19,429 bases of DNA, taken from NCBI GenBank assembly GCA_014378085.1, contig JACMOJ010000088.1, forward strand, positions 1-19,429, given 5' to 3'. Source of the DNA: Burkholderiales bacterium (GTDB taxonomy: Bacteria; Pseudomonadota; Gammaproteobacteria; Burkholderiales; Usitatibacteraceae). The stretch's first letter is position 1. Every line of letters begins with the position of its first letter. The notes under the pieces are model-generated. The model saw only the letters and a list, made by a program, of their open reading frames with translations, made no database searches and had not been told where the DNA came from. This document shows positions 1 through 7,925 of this stretch, one piece after another. The position numbers and the translations under genes are program-made.

Positions 1-941
1 GCGGTTCTGCCAAAGGTAGAGCGATTTACGTTATCAACGCCGATACGGGCGATATCCTTCGGTCGTTCCCAACCACGAGGAGTGTTGCGAGTGACGTGGC
101 ACTCGTTGATGTGAACAATGATGGATTTGTAGACTATGGGTACGCGCTGGACACAGGCGGGAACGCCTATCGCATCCATTTTGTTGTTGGCCCAGGGACG
201 TTGGGTTTGCTAACTGCGGCTAATTGGAAGTCCAGAAGAGTTGCGTACACGAACGGCGGCAATCGTAAGTTTTTGTTCCAGCCGGGTGTGTTCCCAACCG
301 CCAACAGCGTTTATGTCGCGATGGTTTCCGGGGATCGGGAGCGACCGCTTATCGAGAATTATCCTTACACGACACCAGTATTGAACCGAGCGTACGTTTA
401 CAAAGACGATTTGACAGCGAGCACAGGCGACGTAGATATGGACAGCCCGACGTTAATTGACTCAACCACAACTGCGACTTGTACATCCACTTCGTTGGTG
501 TCGGATAGTTCGAAGAAAGGCTGGTTCTTTAACTTGAATGAGAACGGCGTAGGTGAGCAGGGGGTGACGTCTGCGCTAATTGCTGCTGGCTTAGTGACCT
601 TCAGTACCAACCGTCCGATTCCCACGTCGGCGCAATCTTGTAGCGGCGCGTTGGGAGAGGCGCGTGGGTACTTAGTCAATTTATTTAATGGTTCTGGTGC
701 CATTGCAGCAACCGGCGGTAACACTTGCGGCGGGCGGCGTTCGTCAGTCTTCCCTGGCGGCGGGCTTCCGCCTTCGCCGGTGATTGGCGTGGTGCCAGTG
801 GATGGTATTCCAACCGCCGTGCTGATTGGTGCGCCTGACCCTACTGGTGCTACAACTGCAACCATCGGTGTTACCAAAGTGACCCCGAAGATTTCAAATG
901 CGCGGACCAGAACTTATAAATCTACCAACACCGATCAGTGA
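1..941 (+). CDS. pilY1: PilY1-type pilus-associated adhesin, C-terminal part (left edge cut)
   Basis: The reading frame is open to the left edge (first full codon at base 3) and stops with TGA at 939-941, giving about 312 residues. PilY1 is a large type IV pilus tip/assembly protein with a C-terminal beta-propeller. The fragment begins with a propeller-like strand (GRAIYVINADTGDILRSF) and then has an acidic loop at bases 108-152, DVNNDGFVDYGYALD. This fits the DxNxDGxxDxxYxxD calcium-binding site known from the PilY1 propeller. The rest (NTCGGRRSSVFPGGGLPPSPV and a GAPDP segment near the end) also fits PilY1 C-termini. The N-terminal part lies outside the window, so an intact gene cannot be confirmed. 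The next protein genes are pseudopilins, but of T2SS type. Family assignment is from remembered motifs; no search was possible. Confidence 0.82.
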   Translation, partial: GSAKGRAIYVINADTGDILRSFPTTRSVASDVALVDVNNDGFVDYGYALDTGGNAYRIHFVVGPGTLGLLTAANWKSRRVAYTNGGNRKFLFQPGVFPTANSVYVAMVSGDRERPLIENYPYTTPVLNRAYVYKDDLTASTGDVDMDSPTLIDSTTTATCTSTSLVSDSSKKGWFFNLNENGVGEQGVTSALIAAGLVTFSTNRPIPTSAQSCSGALGEARGYLVNLFNGSGAIAATGGNTCGGRRSSVFPGGGLPPSPVIGVVPVDGIPTAVLIGAPDPTGATTATIGVTKVTPKISNARTRTYKSTNTDQ

Positions 942-981
942 AGCATGCCGAAAGGGTATGGAGCCGAATCGAGGATGCTGC

Positions 982-995
982 TAAAATATTCGGCT
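982..995 (+). promoter_or_regulatory. Putative promoter -10 region of tRNA-Thr(CGT)
   Basis: TAAAATATTCGGCT lies 17 bases before the mature tRNA 5' end. Almost the same string (TAAAATATCGGCT) sits before the other threonine tRNA gene at 2099-2111. TAAAAT is a reasonable -10 hexamer followed by a GC-rich discriminator, as in stable-RNA promoters. No good -35 hexamer is visible at the usual spacing, so this is an inference from sharing. Confidence 0.4.
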
Positions 996-1011
996 AATGT
1001 AGAAATCACGC

Positions 1012-1087
1012 GCCCGAATAGCTCAGTTGGTAGAGCAGCGCATTCGTAATGCGAAGGTCGTAGGTTCGACTCCTATTTCGGGCACCA
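1012..1087 (+). tRNA. tRNA-Thr, anticodon CGT
   Basis: A complete 76-base cloverleaf with encoded CCA (1085-1087). The 5' acceptor arm GCCCGAA pairs with TTCGGGC (1077-1083). The D arm is GCTC...GAGC, the T loop is GGTTCGACTCC-like, and the anticodon loop TTCGTAA has the anticodon CGT, reading ACG. Outside the acceptor stem it matches my recollection of E. coli thrW closely, including the G-A mismatch at the top of the anticodon stem. A strong terminator follows at 1097-1124. It lies between pilY1 and the gspH-like gene, and the second threonine tRNA is 1.1 kb downstream. Confidence 0.97.
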
Positions 1088-1096
1088 ATAAAAATC

Positions 1097-1124
1097 AAGG
1101 GCTTGCGACATGCAGGCCCTTTTT
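1097..1124 (+). terminator. Rho-independent terminator after tRNA-Thr(CGT)
   Basis: A 10-bp stem (AAGGGCTTGC at 1097-1106 with GCAGGCCCTT at 1112-1121, one G-T pair) closes a five-base loop GACAT and runs into five T's (1120-1124). It should end tRNA transcription and any read-through from pilY1, so the gspH-like gene probably has its own promoter in 1125-1226. None was clearly seen there. Confidence 0.85.
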
Positions 1125-1226
1125 GCTAGTGAAATGGCCGACGCGGCTGCAAAGATTCGTTGAATTTTCGGCGGGTAGCCGCCAAGCTAACAGCAGGCCA
1201 GCAGCGCGCAAACGGCGGGATCCAAA

Positions 1227-1613
1227 ATGAAACCTCGGGGTTTTACGCTTCTGGAAATGCTGGTAGTGCTTGCGCTGATTGGCGTCATGGCTGGCATCGC
1301 CTTGCCCAACTTTTCTCGATTCTTGGAAAGTTTTTCCATCAAAAACCAATGGGCGGCAGTCGAGCGCGAATTGGCGGACGTTCCTTATCAAGTTTTTATT
1401 TCCGGAGCCAACTTTCAGCTCGATAGCGGTTCGGCGGCAACCCGCCTAACCACGCTGCCGGAGGGCTGGCGAATCGAAGCCGCTAGTCCGATTGTGTATC
1501 GCTTCAGCGGATGGTGTGAAGGGGGGCGCCTTAGCATTCTCTCGGCGAGCGGCGAGCGTCGCAACTACCAGTTAGTTGCGCCGGCGTGCAGCCCGACCGT
1601 GATCGCGGGATGA
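1227..1613 (+). CDS. gspH: T2SS minor pseudopilin, GspH-like
   Basis: 128 residues. The protein starts with the prepilin leader MKPRG and the class III cleavage site G^FTLLE, with the conserved Glu at mature position 5. A hydrophobic helix (LVVLALIGVMAGIALPNF) follows, then a variable beta-rich C-terminal domain. Such minor pseudopilins are cut and methylated by the prepilin peptidase and form the tip complex of the T2SS pseudopilus in the periplasm. GspH was chosen over FimT because the next gene is GspI-like and the window holds J, K, L, M, N and D genes. However, pilY1 lies just upstream, so a type IV pilus minor pilin (FimT) is the alternative. The start is supported by GGCGGGA about 6 bases before ATG. 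It overlaps the next gene by 4 bases (ATGA). Confidence 0.72.
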   Translation: MKPRGFTLLEMLVVLALIGVMAGIALPNFSRFLESFSIKNQWAAVERELADVPYQVFISGANFQLDSGSAATRLTTLPEGWRIEAASPIVYRFSGWCEGGRLSILSASGERRNYQLVAPACSPTVIAG

Positions 1614-2101
1614 GAGCGATCCTTACTACGCCGAAGCAGCGTCGCGTCGTTGGCGGCTTTACGTTGCTTGAGGCAATTGTGGCGTTGGTCTTGCTCAGCA
1701 CAGCGGGGCTGGTGTTGTTCTCGTGGATCAACGCGAGTTTTGATGGGCTGAACCGTATTGAGCAAAGTAATGCGCGCGCCGCCGCAGAGCTCAATGCAAT
1801 GGAATTTATGAAGACGGTAAACCCAATGCAGCAACCCGCTGGCCAGATCCAGCTCGGTGAAGTGCAGGTTAAATGGCGCGCCAAGCCACTCACTGATTTG
1901 GTGGCAAATCGAAACGATAGTCGGGAGCCTGGGCCGTTCACGGTCGCGCTGTATGAAACCGAAGTGTCGTTAGATGGGCGCCCGAGCATGGAGCCCTACA
2001 CGATTAAGTTGCGACAAATGGGCTACCTACGCTCGATGGCTGATCTGGAAGAGTCTTCGCCAACAAGTGCGGGTTCGCCTCAGGCACCAGGAAAACGGTA
2101 A
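1610..2101 (+). CDS. gspI: T2SS minor pseudopilin, GspI-like
   Basis: 163 residues from the ATG that overlaps the gspH-like stop (ATGA at 1610-1613). An in-frame start at 1586 would only add eight residues inside gspH. The leader (MRAILTTPKQRRVVGG) ends at G^FTLLE and is followed by the hydrophobic helix AIVALVLLSTAGLVLFSW. The remainder has little recognisable sequence, as is usual for GspI. Known role: with GspH, J and K it builds the pseudopilus tip. The C-terminal tail (ESSPTSAGSPQAPGKR) looks disordered. tRNA-Thr(TGT) begins only 15 bases after the stop, so the pair may be transcribed into it. A PilV-type pilus subunit remains possible because of the pilY1 neighbour. Confidence 0.68.
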   Translation: MRAILTTPKQRRVVGGFTLLEAIVALVLLSTAGLVLFSWINASFDGLNRIEQSNARAAAELNAMEFMKTVNPMQQPAGQIQLGEVQVKWRAKPLTDLVANRNDSREPGPFTVALYETEVSLDGRPSMEPYTIKLRQMGYLRSMADLEESSPTSAGSPQAPGKR

Positions 2102-2111
2102 AATATCGGCT
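2099..2111 (+). promoter_or_regulatory. Putative promoter -10 region of tRNA-Thr(TGT)
   Basis: TAAAATATCGGCT overlaps the gspI stop codon and ends 5 bases before the mature tRNA. It is nearly identical to the string before tRNA-Thr(CGT) at 982-995. If it is a -10 element, the -35 region lies inside the end of gspI; only a poor match (TTCGCC at 2074, 19-base spacing) is present. Confidence 0.35.
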
Positions 2112-2116
2112 TGTAA

Positions 2117-2191
2117 GCCCGCATAGCTCAGGGGTAGAGCAACCGCCTTGTAAGCGGTAGGTCGTCAGTTCGAATCCGACTGTGGGCACCA
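2117..2191 (+). tRNA. tRNA-Thr, anticodon TGT
   Basis: A 75-base cloverleaf with encoded CCA (2189-2191). GCCCGCA pairs with TGTGGGC (one G-T pair). The D arm is GCTC...GAGC. The anticodon stem ACCGC/GCGGT encloses the loop CTTGTAA, giving anticodon TGT, which reads ACA. The T arm has GTTCGAATCC. It starts 15 bases after gspI. No clear U-run terminator is seen downstream; only a weak 5-bp hairpin (TGACC...GGTCA near 2217-2235) follows. Together with the CGT isoacceptor it brackets the gspH/gspI pair. Confidence 0.97.
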
Positions 2192-2340
2192 TCTTTCCGC
2201 GCATTGCCGCGAACGCTGACCAATCCTCTCGGTCAACATGTTAGTGGGCTGGGGCGCGAATCTTTAAATTCTTTCAAGCGCCGAGACCTAAGCTCCGATC
2301 CGACGCATTCGTATGTATAAACATCGAGGTAGATAGCGGC

Positions 2341-4584
2341 ATGATTTCCTGCTGGCATGGGTGGGCTGCAGCTTGGACAACGTCCGGCAACCATGGATTG
2401 CGAATCCTAGGCTGCGTTGCGATGGTTCTCCTAGTGTTAGGTGTAAATGCCGGCGACAGCATCGCGCAAGTCGTCAAGACGCCGCACGTCGAAGCGCAGT
2501 TAATCGCGCGCCACACGACCTTTCAACCGGGCAAGCCGATTGAAGTTGCGTTGCGATTGAAGATCATTGATCACTGGCACACGTACTGGCGTAATCCTGG
2601 TGATTCTGGCCTGCCGACCCGGTTGAAGTGGACGTTACCGGAGGGATTTACGGCGAGCGAAATTGAATGGCCATACGCGAAAAAGCTGCCGCTTGGGCCG
2701 CTCATGAATTTCGGCTATGAGGGCGAAGTGTTGCACTTGATCAGCATCCAGACGCCCGCAGCATTTCAACCCGGCGCGAAGGTCAGCCTCAGGGCAAAAG
2801 CGGATTGGCTGGTCTGCGCTGATGTATGTATCCCGGAGGACGGGTTGGTCAGTCTGTCACTTGCGGCGGCCGGTACTGCGCCGACAGTGAGCTCGCAGTG
2901 GGAAACTGCGTTCGCCCGCACCCGTGAGGCCTTACCGAATCGCACCTTGAATGATGTGTCGGTGGCCATCGATGGAATGACAGCAACAATCAATGTGAAA
3001 ACAAAAGGGGTGATTGACGCCATCGGCGTCGCGTTCTACCCGCACCGTGATGATGTGATAGCGAACGCCGCGAAACAAGTTTTTGCGAAAACGCGGGATG
3101 GATTCAGCCTGACGGTGCCGCTGGCCGATCCACGAAACAACGATCTCAAGATATTTGACGGTGTGTTGGTAGCAGACGAGGCCGACAAACGCGCGGTTAG
3201 TTGGGGAGGTGCGATCACCGCTCGCGCAGTGACGATCGCGGCACCGGTCGCCTATGTCGGCGGTGTGAATTCAGAAAACTCATCAAAGTCAGCCACTGGC
3301 GGGCAGTTTCAAGCAAACGTTGCTGAAAACACCCGTCCTGACTTGAGTTTGTTGATGGCCATATTGCTGGCGTTTCTTGGCGGGCTGATCCTTAATTTGA
3401 TGCCGTGCGTGTTCCCGGTGTTGGGTATCAAGGTGATGGGCTTTGTTGAGAACGCGCATGGCGAAAGCGGTTTGTTGCGTCGCCAAGGTGCCGCCTACTT
3501 TATTGGCGTGTTGATGTCGTTTATGGCGCTTGCGGGGCTGATGCTAATTTTGCGAGGCGCAGGCCAATCGATTGGCTGGGGTTTCCAGATGCAAGAGCCG
3601 TTGTTTGTCGGCACACTTGCGGTGCTGTTCTTCGTCATGGCACTCAATCTTTCGGGTTTGTTCGAGGTTGGCACCTCCATTCAAGCCGTGGCCGGAGACG
3701 CCGAGAATCGTGCGCAGTCAAATCCACTCGTCGGCGCACTAGTATCCGGGGTGCTGGCGACCATGGTGGCCACCCCGTGTATGGCACCCGGACTAGGGGC
3801 TTCTGTCGGTTTTACGCTCGGCCAATCTGCGCCGGTCGCGCTACTGATCTTCGCCGCGATCGGCGTCGGGCTGGCGTTGCCAGTCACGCTGCTCTCATTT
3901 TTTCCAGCACTGCTTCGTTATCTGCCGAAGCCCGGCGCGTGGATGGATACCTTCAAACAGGCGATGGCGTTTCCGCTGTATGGAACAGTCGTCTGGCTAG
4001 TGTGGATCCTCGGCGCGCAAACGGGTAACGATGGCGTGGCGGCGCTGCTAGTGGGGCTAACACTACTCGCCCTTGGCGCGTGGGTATACGGGCGAATGCA
4101 AGCACGTAAGCCATTCGTCGCATCAGTCGTTGGTGCAAGTGTGGCGATGATTGGTCTCTGGTTTGCGTGGATTGGGGCGACCACTTCCGCCCCAGCGGCA
4201 GGTGTAGCGACGAGTGTGGCGACCAGTGCAGCGGCGGTAACAGAGGATTGGGTGCCGTTTTCCAAAGAAAAAATTGCAACGCTTCGACAAGACGGTAAAT
4301 CGGTATTTGTCGATTTCACCGCAACGTGGTGCATCACGTGTCAGGTCAATAAACGGGTCGCGTTAAATGACGATGCTGTGGTGGCGCAAATGAAAGCGCG
4401 CAATGTGGTGCGAATGAAGGCCGACTGGACCCGCAAGGATCCTGCAATTACGGCAGCACTCGCAGAATTTGGCCGTAACGGTGTGCCTTTGTATGTGCTC
4501 TATCCACCGCGTGGAGAGCCAGTCATCCTGCCGGAACTACTCACGCCATCACTGGTGCTGGAATCTATTGCAAAGCTAAAGTAA
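2341..4584 (+). CDS. dsbD: Three-domain protein-disulfide reductase, DsbD/ScsB family
   Basis: 747 residues. An N-terminal hydrophobic signal (about 20-43, ending near AQ) leads into a large periplasmic domain holding the redox pair C159/C163 (WLVCADVCIPEDG). The membrane domain (about 335-615) carries the two buried cysteines of the CcdA-like core: C356 in LMPCVFPVLG and C480 in ATPCMAPGLG. The C-terminal thioredoxin-like domain has C664-x-x-C667 (ATWCITCQ). This is the full electron relay from cytoplasmic thioredoxin to periplasmic disulfide substrates. The N-terminal part (about 330 residues) is far larger than in E. coli DsbD (about 565 residues in total) and resembles ScsB-type proteins. 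Start ATG 2341 follows GAGGT; the upstream ATG at 2314 soon meets a stop. It lies between gspI/tRNA-Thr and the inverted gspK-D block and converges on gspD. Confidence 0.9.
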   Translation: MISCWHGWAAAWTTSGNHGLRILGCVAMVLLVLGVNAGDSIAQVVKTPHVEAQLIARHTTFQPGKPIEVALRLKIIDHWHTYWRNPGDSGLPTRLKWTLPEGFTASEIEWPYAKKLPLGPLMNFGYEGEVLHLISIQTPAAFQPGAKVSLRAKADWLVCADVCIPEDGLVSLSLAAAGTAPTVSSQWETAFARTREALPNRTLNDVSVAIDGMTATINVKTKGVIDAIGVAFYPHRDDVIANAAKQVFAKTRDGFSLTVPLADPRNNDLKIFDGVLVADEADKRAVSWGGAITARAVTIAAPVAYVGGVNSENSSKSATGGQFQANVAENTRPDLSLLMAILLAFLGGLILNLMPCVFPVLGIKVMGFVENAHGESGLLRRQGAAYFIGVLMSFMALAGLMLILRGAGQSIGWGFQMQEPLFVGTLAVLFFVMALNLSGLFEVGTSIQAVAGDAENRAQSNPLVGALVSGVLATMVATPCMAPGLGASVGFTLGQSAPVALLIFAAIGVGLALPVTLLSFFPALLRYLPKPGAWMDTFKQAMAFPLYGTVVWLVWILGAQTGNDGVAALLVGLTLLALGAWVYGRMQARKPFVASVVGASVAMIGLWFAWIGATTSAPAAGVATSVATSAAAVTEDWVPFSKEKIATLRQDGKSVFVDFTATWCITCQVNKRVALNDDAVVAQMKARNVVRMKADWTRKDPAITAALAEFGRNGVPLYVLYPPRGEPVILPELLTPSLVLESIAKLK

Positions 4585-4697
4585 GCGTATGAATGATGCG
4601 GGGGTGGGCGGCTAAAGCGGCGGCTGAGGCGGCGGTGGGTGCTCCGCCATGTGGCAGGGCTCGTCGCCATTGTTCCACCGTCGCTACTTCGCCTTCG

Positions 4698-6779
4698 CTA
4701 TTCCACTTTTATAGCGGATGCTTTTACTTCGTCTGCGGGCAGAGATTTCTGTTCTTGCGCCCATGTTCCCAGTTGCTTGCGAAACGCGTCCGTCACGGCA
4801 CGTGCCTCACCGTCGTCGCTGATGATGTATGGCGTAATCAAAATGACCAGCTCGTTGCGCTTAGTCGAATCGGTTGTCTTGCTGAAGGCTTGACCGATGA
4901 TGGGAATGTCCTTAAGGAACGGAACGCCACTCTTTGTCTTGTCAACAGTGTTGCTGATTAGTCCGCCTAACACATACGTCGAGCCGTGTTTTAAGGTGAG
5001 CTTGGTGTCGAGCGAGCTCTTATTAATCGTCGGGGAGCTGATCCCGCCGGTAGTGTTGTTTGCAACGCTGCTCACCTCTTGTGAAACTTCCATATCCACT
5101 TGGTCCGACGAGTGAATGACGGCTTTTATTTTGAGAATCGTACCAGTGTTGCGATATTGCACAGAAGAAATTACGCCAGATCCACCGGTTGCCGAATTGG
5201 TCTGCTGACTCGTCAAGACAGGAACATCTTGGCCCACCTGAATACTCGCCGATTCGCCGTTGCGCGCAATCAAACTTGGATTGGAAAGAATCGTAACGCG
5301 GTTATCACTCGCCAGTGCGTTCAACACAGCGCGCGGCTGACCAAGTCGGTCGAGTTGCGTAATGGCAAATCCGGTAAAGCTATTGAAGGCGGCTGCTGCG
5401 CCTCCCGTATTACCCCCAAGTTGCGTGACGTTCATGCCGCTATTGTTGAGGGATTTAAATATCCAATCGACGCCAAGCGACCTTGATTCATCTACCGCGA
5501 CTTGTGCGACGGTAACTTCAATCAGCACCTGTCGAGATGCGCGATCCAAATCGCGTAACAGGCGAGTGATGTCGGCGAAATCATCGCTGGAAGTGCGAAA
5601 TAGAAGAGAGTTGGTCGCCTTATCAACCACTACCCCGCCACCGGGTGCAGGTGCTGCGCCGCCGGTCGGTGCGCGCGCCGAGCCAGACAAGAGCTGCTGT
5701 ACCGTTTCAGCGAGTCGCGTTGCATCGGTATTTTTAACTTGGTAGCTGAAAAAATTCCGGCCGGTGCTTTTCTCGACCGGCCTATCAAGCACTTTTGTCC
5801 AATCTAAAATGTGGTTGACAATTTCTTTGGACTGCGCGAAAACGATCACGCTATTTACCCCTGGCACGGGGAGCAGGGTGATCGGGAATTGAATGCCGCC
5901 CGCCGAGCCAACGCCAAGTGAATATCCCTCCTGCGTAAGAATCTCGGTCAACCGCTTCGCGAGTTCCTCAGCAGAAAGAAAAATTGGCGAAATGCGGATT
6001 GAGTTGCGCGCCTTAAAGAGCGGCTGGTCCAGCACTTGAATCGCTTCCAATGCAGCTTGTATATCGTCTCCATTACCTGACATCAGGATCGAATTTCGCG
6101 TCGGATCCTCCGTAAATTTTATTTTTTCGCCAAATAGCGTGCGTAGGTACTGTAAAACATCATTCGGCCGCAGCGATACTAGCTCCGCCAGTAGAAATAC
6201 GGGCCGCATTGGCAATGGCGTATCCGGAAGAGCCCTGCCTCGGCGAATTTCGGGCAAATACCCGGTGCTAGCGTTATCGGGAACAAAGCGAATCAATCCG
6301 CCCAGGTCTTGAACTGCGACACCATAACTCTTCAGTAGCAACCCTGCCGTTGATTCCGCCTGAGCAGACGTGAGCGACTTTCCGCCGCGCAACGTGACCA
6401 AGTCCTTGCGTGCTGACACGGCTGAATCAATGCTGATGGTGCGCTTTAGCGCTGTTGCGTAAACCGCTTGGATAAAGGCGGGCAGCGGTAGCTGATCGAA
6501 ATTCAATACGATGTCGGCAGGACCGGCAGGGGCAGTCGGTGATGGCGGGGTGGGTGCCTTTGTCGCCTGAACGGGGGGCGACGGATTTTGCATCACTAGC
6601 GTCTCACGCTTGCCCTCGGCAGCGATCGCCGCGCTGTTGACGTCGGTCGAAACAGGAGCGGCTCGTTCCGGTAATTTGAGTGGCTGCGGAATAACTCTTT
6701 CGGTCGCACAACCAACGACAGCCACTGCGAGAAGCATGGCAACCACTATCGTTCGGTGTAGCTGTGTCGCATTTTTCAT
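4698..6779 (-). CDS. gspD: T2SS outer-membrane secretin GspD
   Basis: 693 residues from the ATG at 6779. A longer frame reaches 6857, but that would run into the upstream gene, and the chosen start gives a clean lipoprotein signal with lipobox VVGC at C24. Domains in order: Pro/Ala-rich linker (about 30-87), N0 (88-168), N1 (191-255), N2 (259-335), N3 (342-415, with a Gly/Pro-rich loop at 366-382), and the secretin barrel (416-652). The secretin signature near 618-650 (VPFLKDIPIIGQAF ... NELVILITP) is clear. Secretins form the multimeric outer-membrane channel through which folded proteins leave. The N-terminal Cys implies a lipid anchor, as in xps-type systems. It is the last gene of the K-L-M-N-D run and begins 19 bases after the gspN stop. 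A short tail after 652 is charged. Confidence 0.95.
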   Translation of the reverse strand: MKNATQLHRTIVVAMLLAVAVVGCATERVIPQPLKLPERAAPVSTDVNSAAIAAEGKRETLVMQNPSPPVQATKAPTPPSPTAPAGPADIVLNFDQLPLPAFIQAVYATALKRTISIDSAVSARKDLVTLRGGKSLTSAQAESTAGLLLKSYGVAVQDLGGLIRFVPDNASTGYLPEIRRGRALPDTPLPMRPVFLLAELVSLRPNDVLQYLRTLFGEKIKFTEDPTRNSILMSGNGDDIQAALEAIQVLDQPLFKARNSIRISPIFLSAEELAKRLTEILTQEGYSLGVGSAGGIQFPITLLPVPGVNSVIVFAQSKEIVNHILDWTKVLDRPVEKSTGRNFFSYQVKNTDATRLAETVQQLLSGSARAPTGGAAPAPGGGVVVDKATNSLLFRTSSDDFADITRLLRDLDRASRQVLIEVTVAQVAVDESRSLGVDWIFKSLNNSGMNVTQLGGNTGGAAAAFNSFTGFAITQLDRLGQPRAVLNALASDNRVTILSNPSLIARNGESASIQVGQDVPVLTSQQTNSATGGSGVISSVQYRNTGTILKIKAVIHSSDQVDMEVSQEVSSVANNTTGGISSPTINKSSLDTKLTLKHGSTYVLGGLISNTVDKTKSGVPFLKDIPIIGQAFSKTTDSTKRNELVILITPYIISDDGEARAVTDAFRKQLGTWAQEQKSLPADEVKASAIKVE

Positions 6780-6798
6780 AATTTGAACTTGTCGTCCG

Positions 6799-7251
6799 CT
6801 ACCAAATAATGGCAGCTGCTTGCCCATCAAGCGGCAGGTTGCGCTTCTTACCCTCAATCAAAATGCATAAACCGCGTTCGCGCACTTGTGAGATCAGCGT
6901 TCCATCTGGAAGTTTGTCCCCAGCTTTTAGCTGCTGAATGCGGTCGTCTCCAAATTGAATGATGGCGTAGCGTTCGGTAGGCCTGCCGGTAATGCCAGCA
7001 ACCCGCCAACGAGCAGCCTTTTCATCAATTGTTGGAGCTGCTTCAGCGGCTCCTCCCCATAGTTTACTTTGAAGTAAGGCGCTCACTACAGATTGCGAGT
7101 TCCCAGTGGGCGTTGGAAGCCTAGGTACCAGCCAAACTTCATCCGCCTTAGCATCAGTTAACAATTTGCGCTGAGGAGATGGCGCAAACAGCACGACCGC
7201 GATCATCGTCGCAAATACAGCAAAGAGCCATCGCTTAAGCGAAATACTCAC
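6799..7251 (-). CDS. gspN: GspC/GspN-like T2SS connector with HR domain
   Basis: 150 residues with a GTG start that overlaps the gspM stop (GTGA). A single membrane helix (about 8-23) is followed by a linker and a GspC-type homology-region domain (about 80-145: WRVAGITGR...YAIIQF...LKAGDKLPDGTLISQV). In T2SS this domain binds the N0 domain of the secretin and links it to the inner-membrane platform. There is no C-terminal PDZ domain, unlike classical GspC. The gene position between gspM and gspD matches xpsN of Xanthomonas, a GspC-type protein. The name gspN is used here for that position; databases may call it GspC or type II secretion protein N. Confidence 0.78.
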   Translation of the reverse strand: MSISLKRWLFAVFATMIAVVLFAPSPQRKLLTDAKADEVWLVPRLPTPTGNSQSVVSALLQSKLWGGAAEAAPTIDEKAARWRVAGITGRPTERYAIIQFGDDRIQQLKAGDKLPDGTLISQVRERGLCILIEGKKRNLPLDGQAAAIIW

Positions 7252-7925
7252 TTCGGCAGCTTTGCCGGAGGAGAGTAGGTTGCGGGCGTGACCGCAATAG
7301 GCTTAGCGTCACGCGTTTCTGCGGCTCTCACAGCATAGCCGACCAATTCGATTTCGGCGGTCGGGGTCTGACCGACATTGGTGGTGCGAATGGCAAGACT
7401 TTCGACGAAGATCGTTGGCGACTTTTCGGACTTGCTCCGCGCGACTGACGCCAACCACGGATAGACATTGGACGCTCGAAAATCTATTTGCACGCGCGCT
7501 CGTAACTGTATCAGCGCGAGCTGGACAGGGCCCGACACGTTTTCAGTCAGCGCCGTGGTTCTGATTGCCCGGACCGCAATATTTGCTGCTGTTAACGACT
7601 GTGTAATGCGCTCTTCAAACGCGGCCTGAGACAAGCCAACACTGCCATCCCGCCACAAAAGCGCTTCAAGATCTGCCACCCCAGTTTTCATTTCTTGCGC
7701 TCGCGTTGGCCAGTCGGCGACGGCTGCTGTAGCACGTGCACGCGAATTTTTTTGCTCGATCAGGTCCCAATTGGTGTGTTCGGCGGCAGCGTGATCCCGC
7801 AACAACAAAACCGCGTACAGCCAAAGCGTTCCCACAAGCAGATAAATGCCAGCGCGAAACCTTGCATTGGAGCGCCATTCGATCAAAAACTGGCCTGCAA
7901 CTTTGCTGAAGTTAGGGGTCTGCAT
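7248..7925 (-). CDS. gspM: T2SS inner-membrane platform protein GspM
   Basis: 225 residues. A short cytoplasmic N-terminus is followed by one membrane helix (about 26-43, AGIYLLVGTLWLYAVLLL), a helical segment, and a ferredoxin-like periplasmic fold with alternating hydrophobic strands. It ends in a Pro/Ala-rich tail. GspM pairs with GspL through the periplasmic domain and stabilises the platform that drives pseudopilus growth. Sequence similarity within the family is low, so the call leans on topology, size and the position between gspL and gspN. The ATG overlaps the gspL stop by one base (TAATG), and the stop overlaps the next GTG, so translation is probably coupled. Confidence 0.78.
   Translation of the reverse strand: MQTPNFSKVAGQFLIEWRSNARFRAGIYLLVGTLWLYAVLLLRDHAAAEHTNWDLIEQKNSRARATAAVADWPTRAQEMKTGVADLEALLWRDGSVGLSQAAFEERITQSLTAANIAVRAIRTTALTENVSGPVQLALIQLRARVQIDFRASNVYPWLASVARSKSEKSPTIFVESLAIRTTNVGQTPTAEIELVGYAVRAAETRDAKPIAVTPATYSPPAKLPK

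Noticed and set aside
398..877. 159-residue minus-strand frame over pilY1
   Set aside because: It lies wholly inside the pilY1 frame, is Pro/Gly/Val-rich without a known motif, and pilY1 coding is supported by its calcium-binding loop.
1027..1230. Frame starting inside tRNA-Thr(CGT)
   Set aside because: It reads through the tRNA and its terminator and has no protein features.
1227..2101. Reading the two pseudopilin genes as FimT and PilV of a type IV pilus because pilY1 is upstream
   Set aside because: pilW, pilX and pilE are not adjacent, pilY1 is separated by a tRNA and terminator, and the T2SS genes in the window otherwise lack H and I. Kept as an alternative only.
3918..4337. Minus-strand frames over the dsbD membrane domain and thioredoxin part
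   Set aside because: They oppose a strongly supported gene with all its active-site cysteines; composition is that of a shadow frame.
4631..4648. GGCGG/CCGCC hairpin between dsbD and gspD as a terminator
   Set aside because: Only five base pairs and no U-run on either strand; the gap is simply GC-rich with GCGGCT-like short repeats.
4593..4961. Plus-strand frame running from the dsbD/gspD gap into gspD
   Set aside because: No family resemblance; most of it is antisense to the conserved secretin C-terminus.
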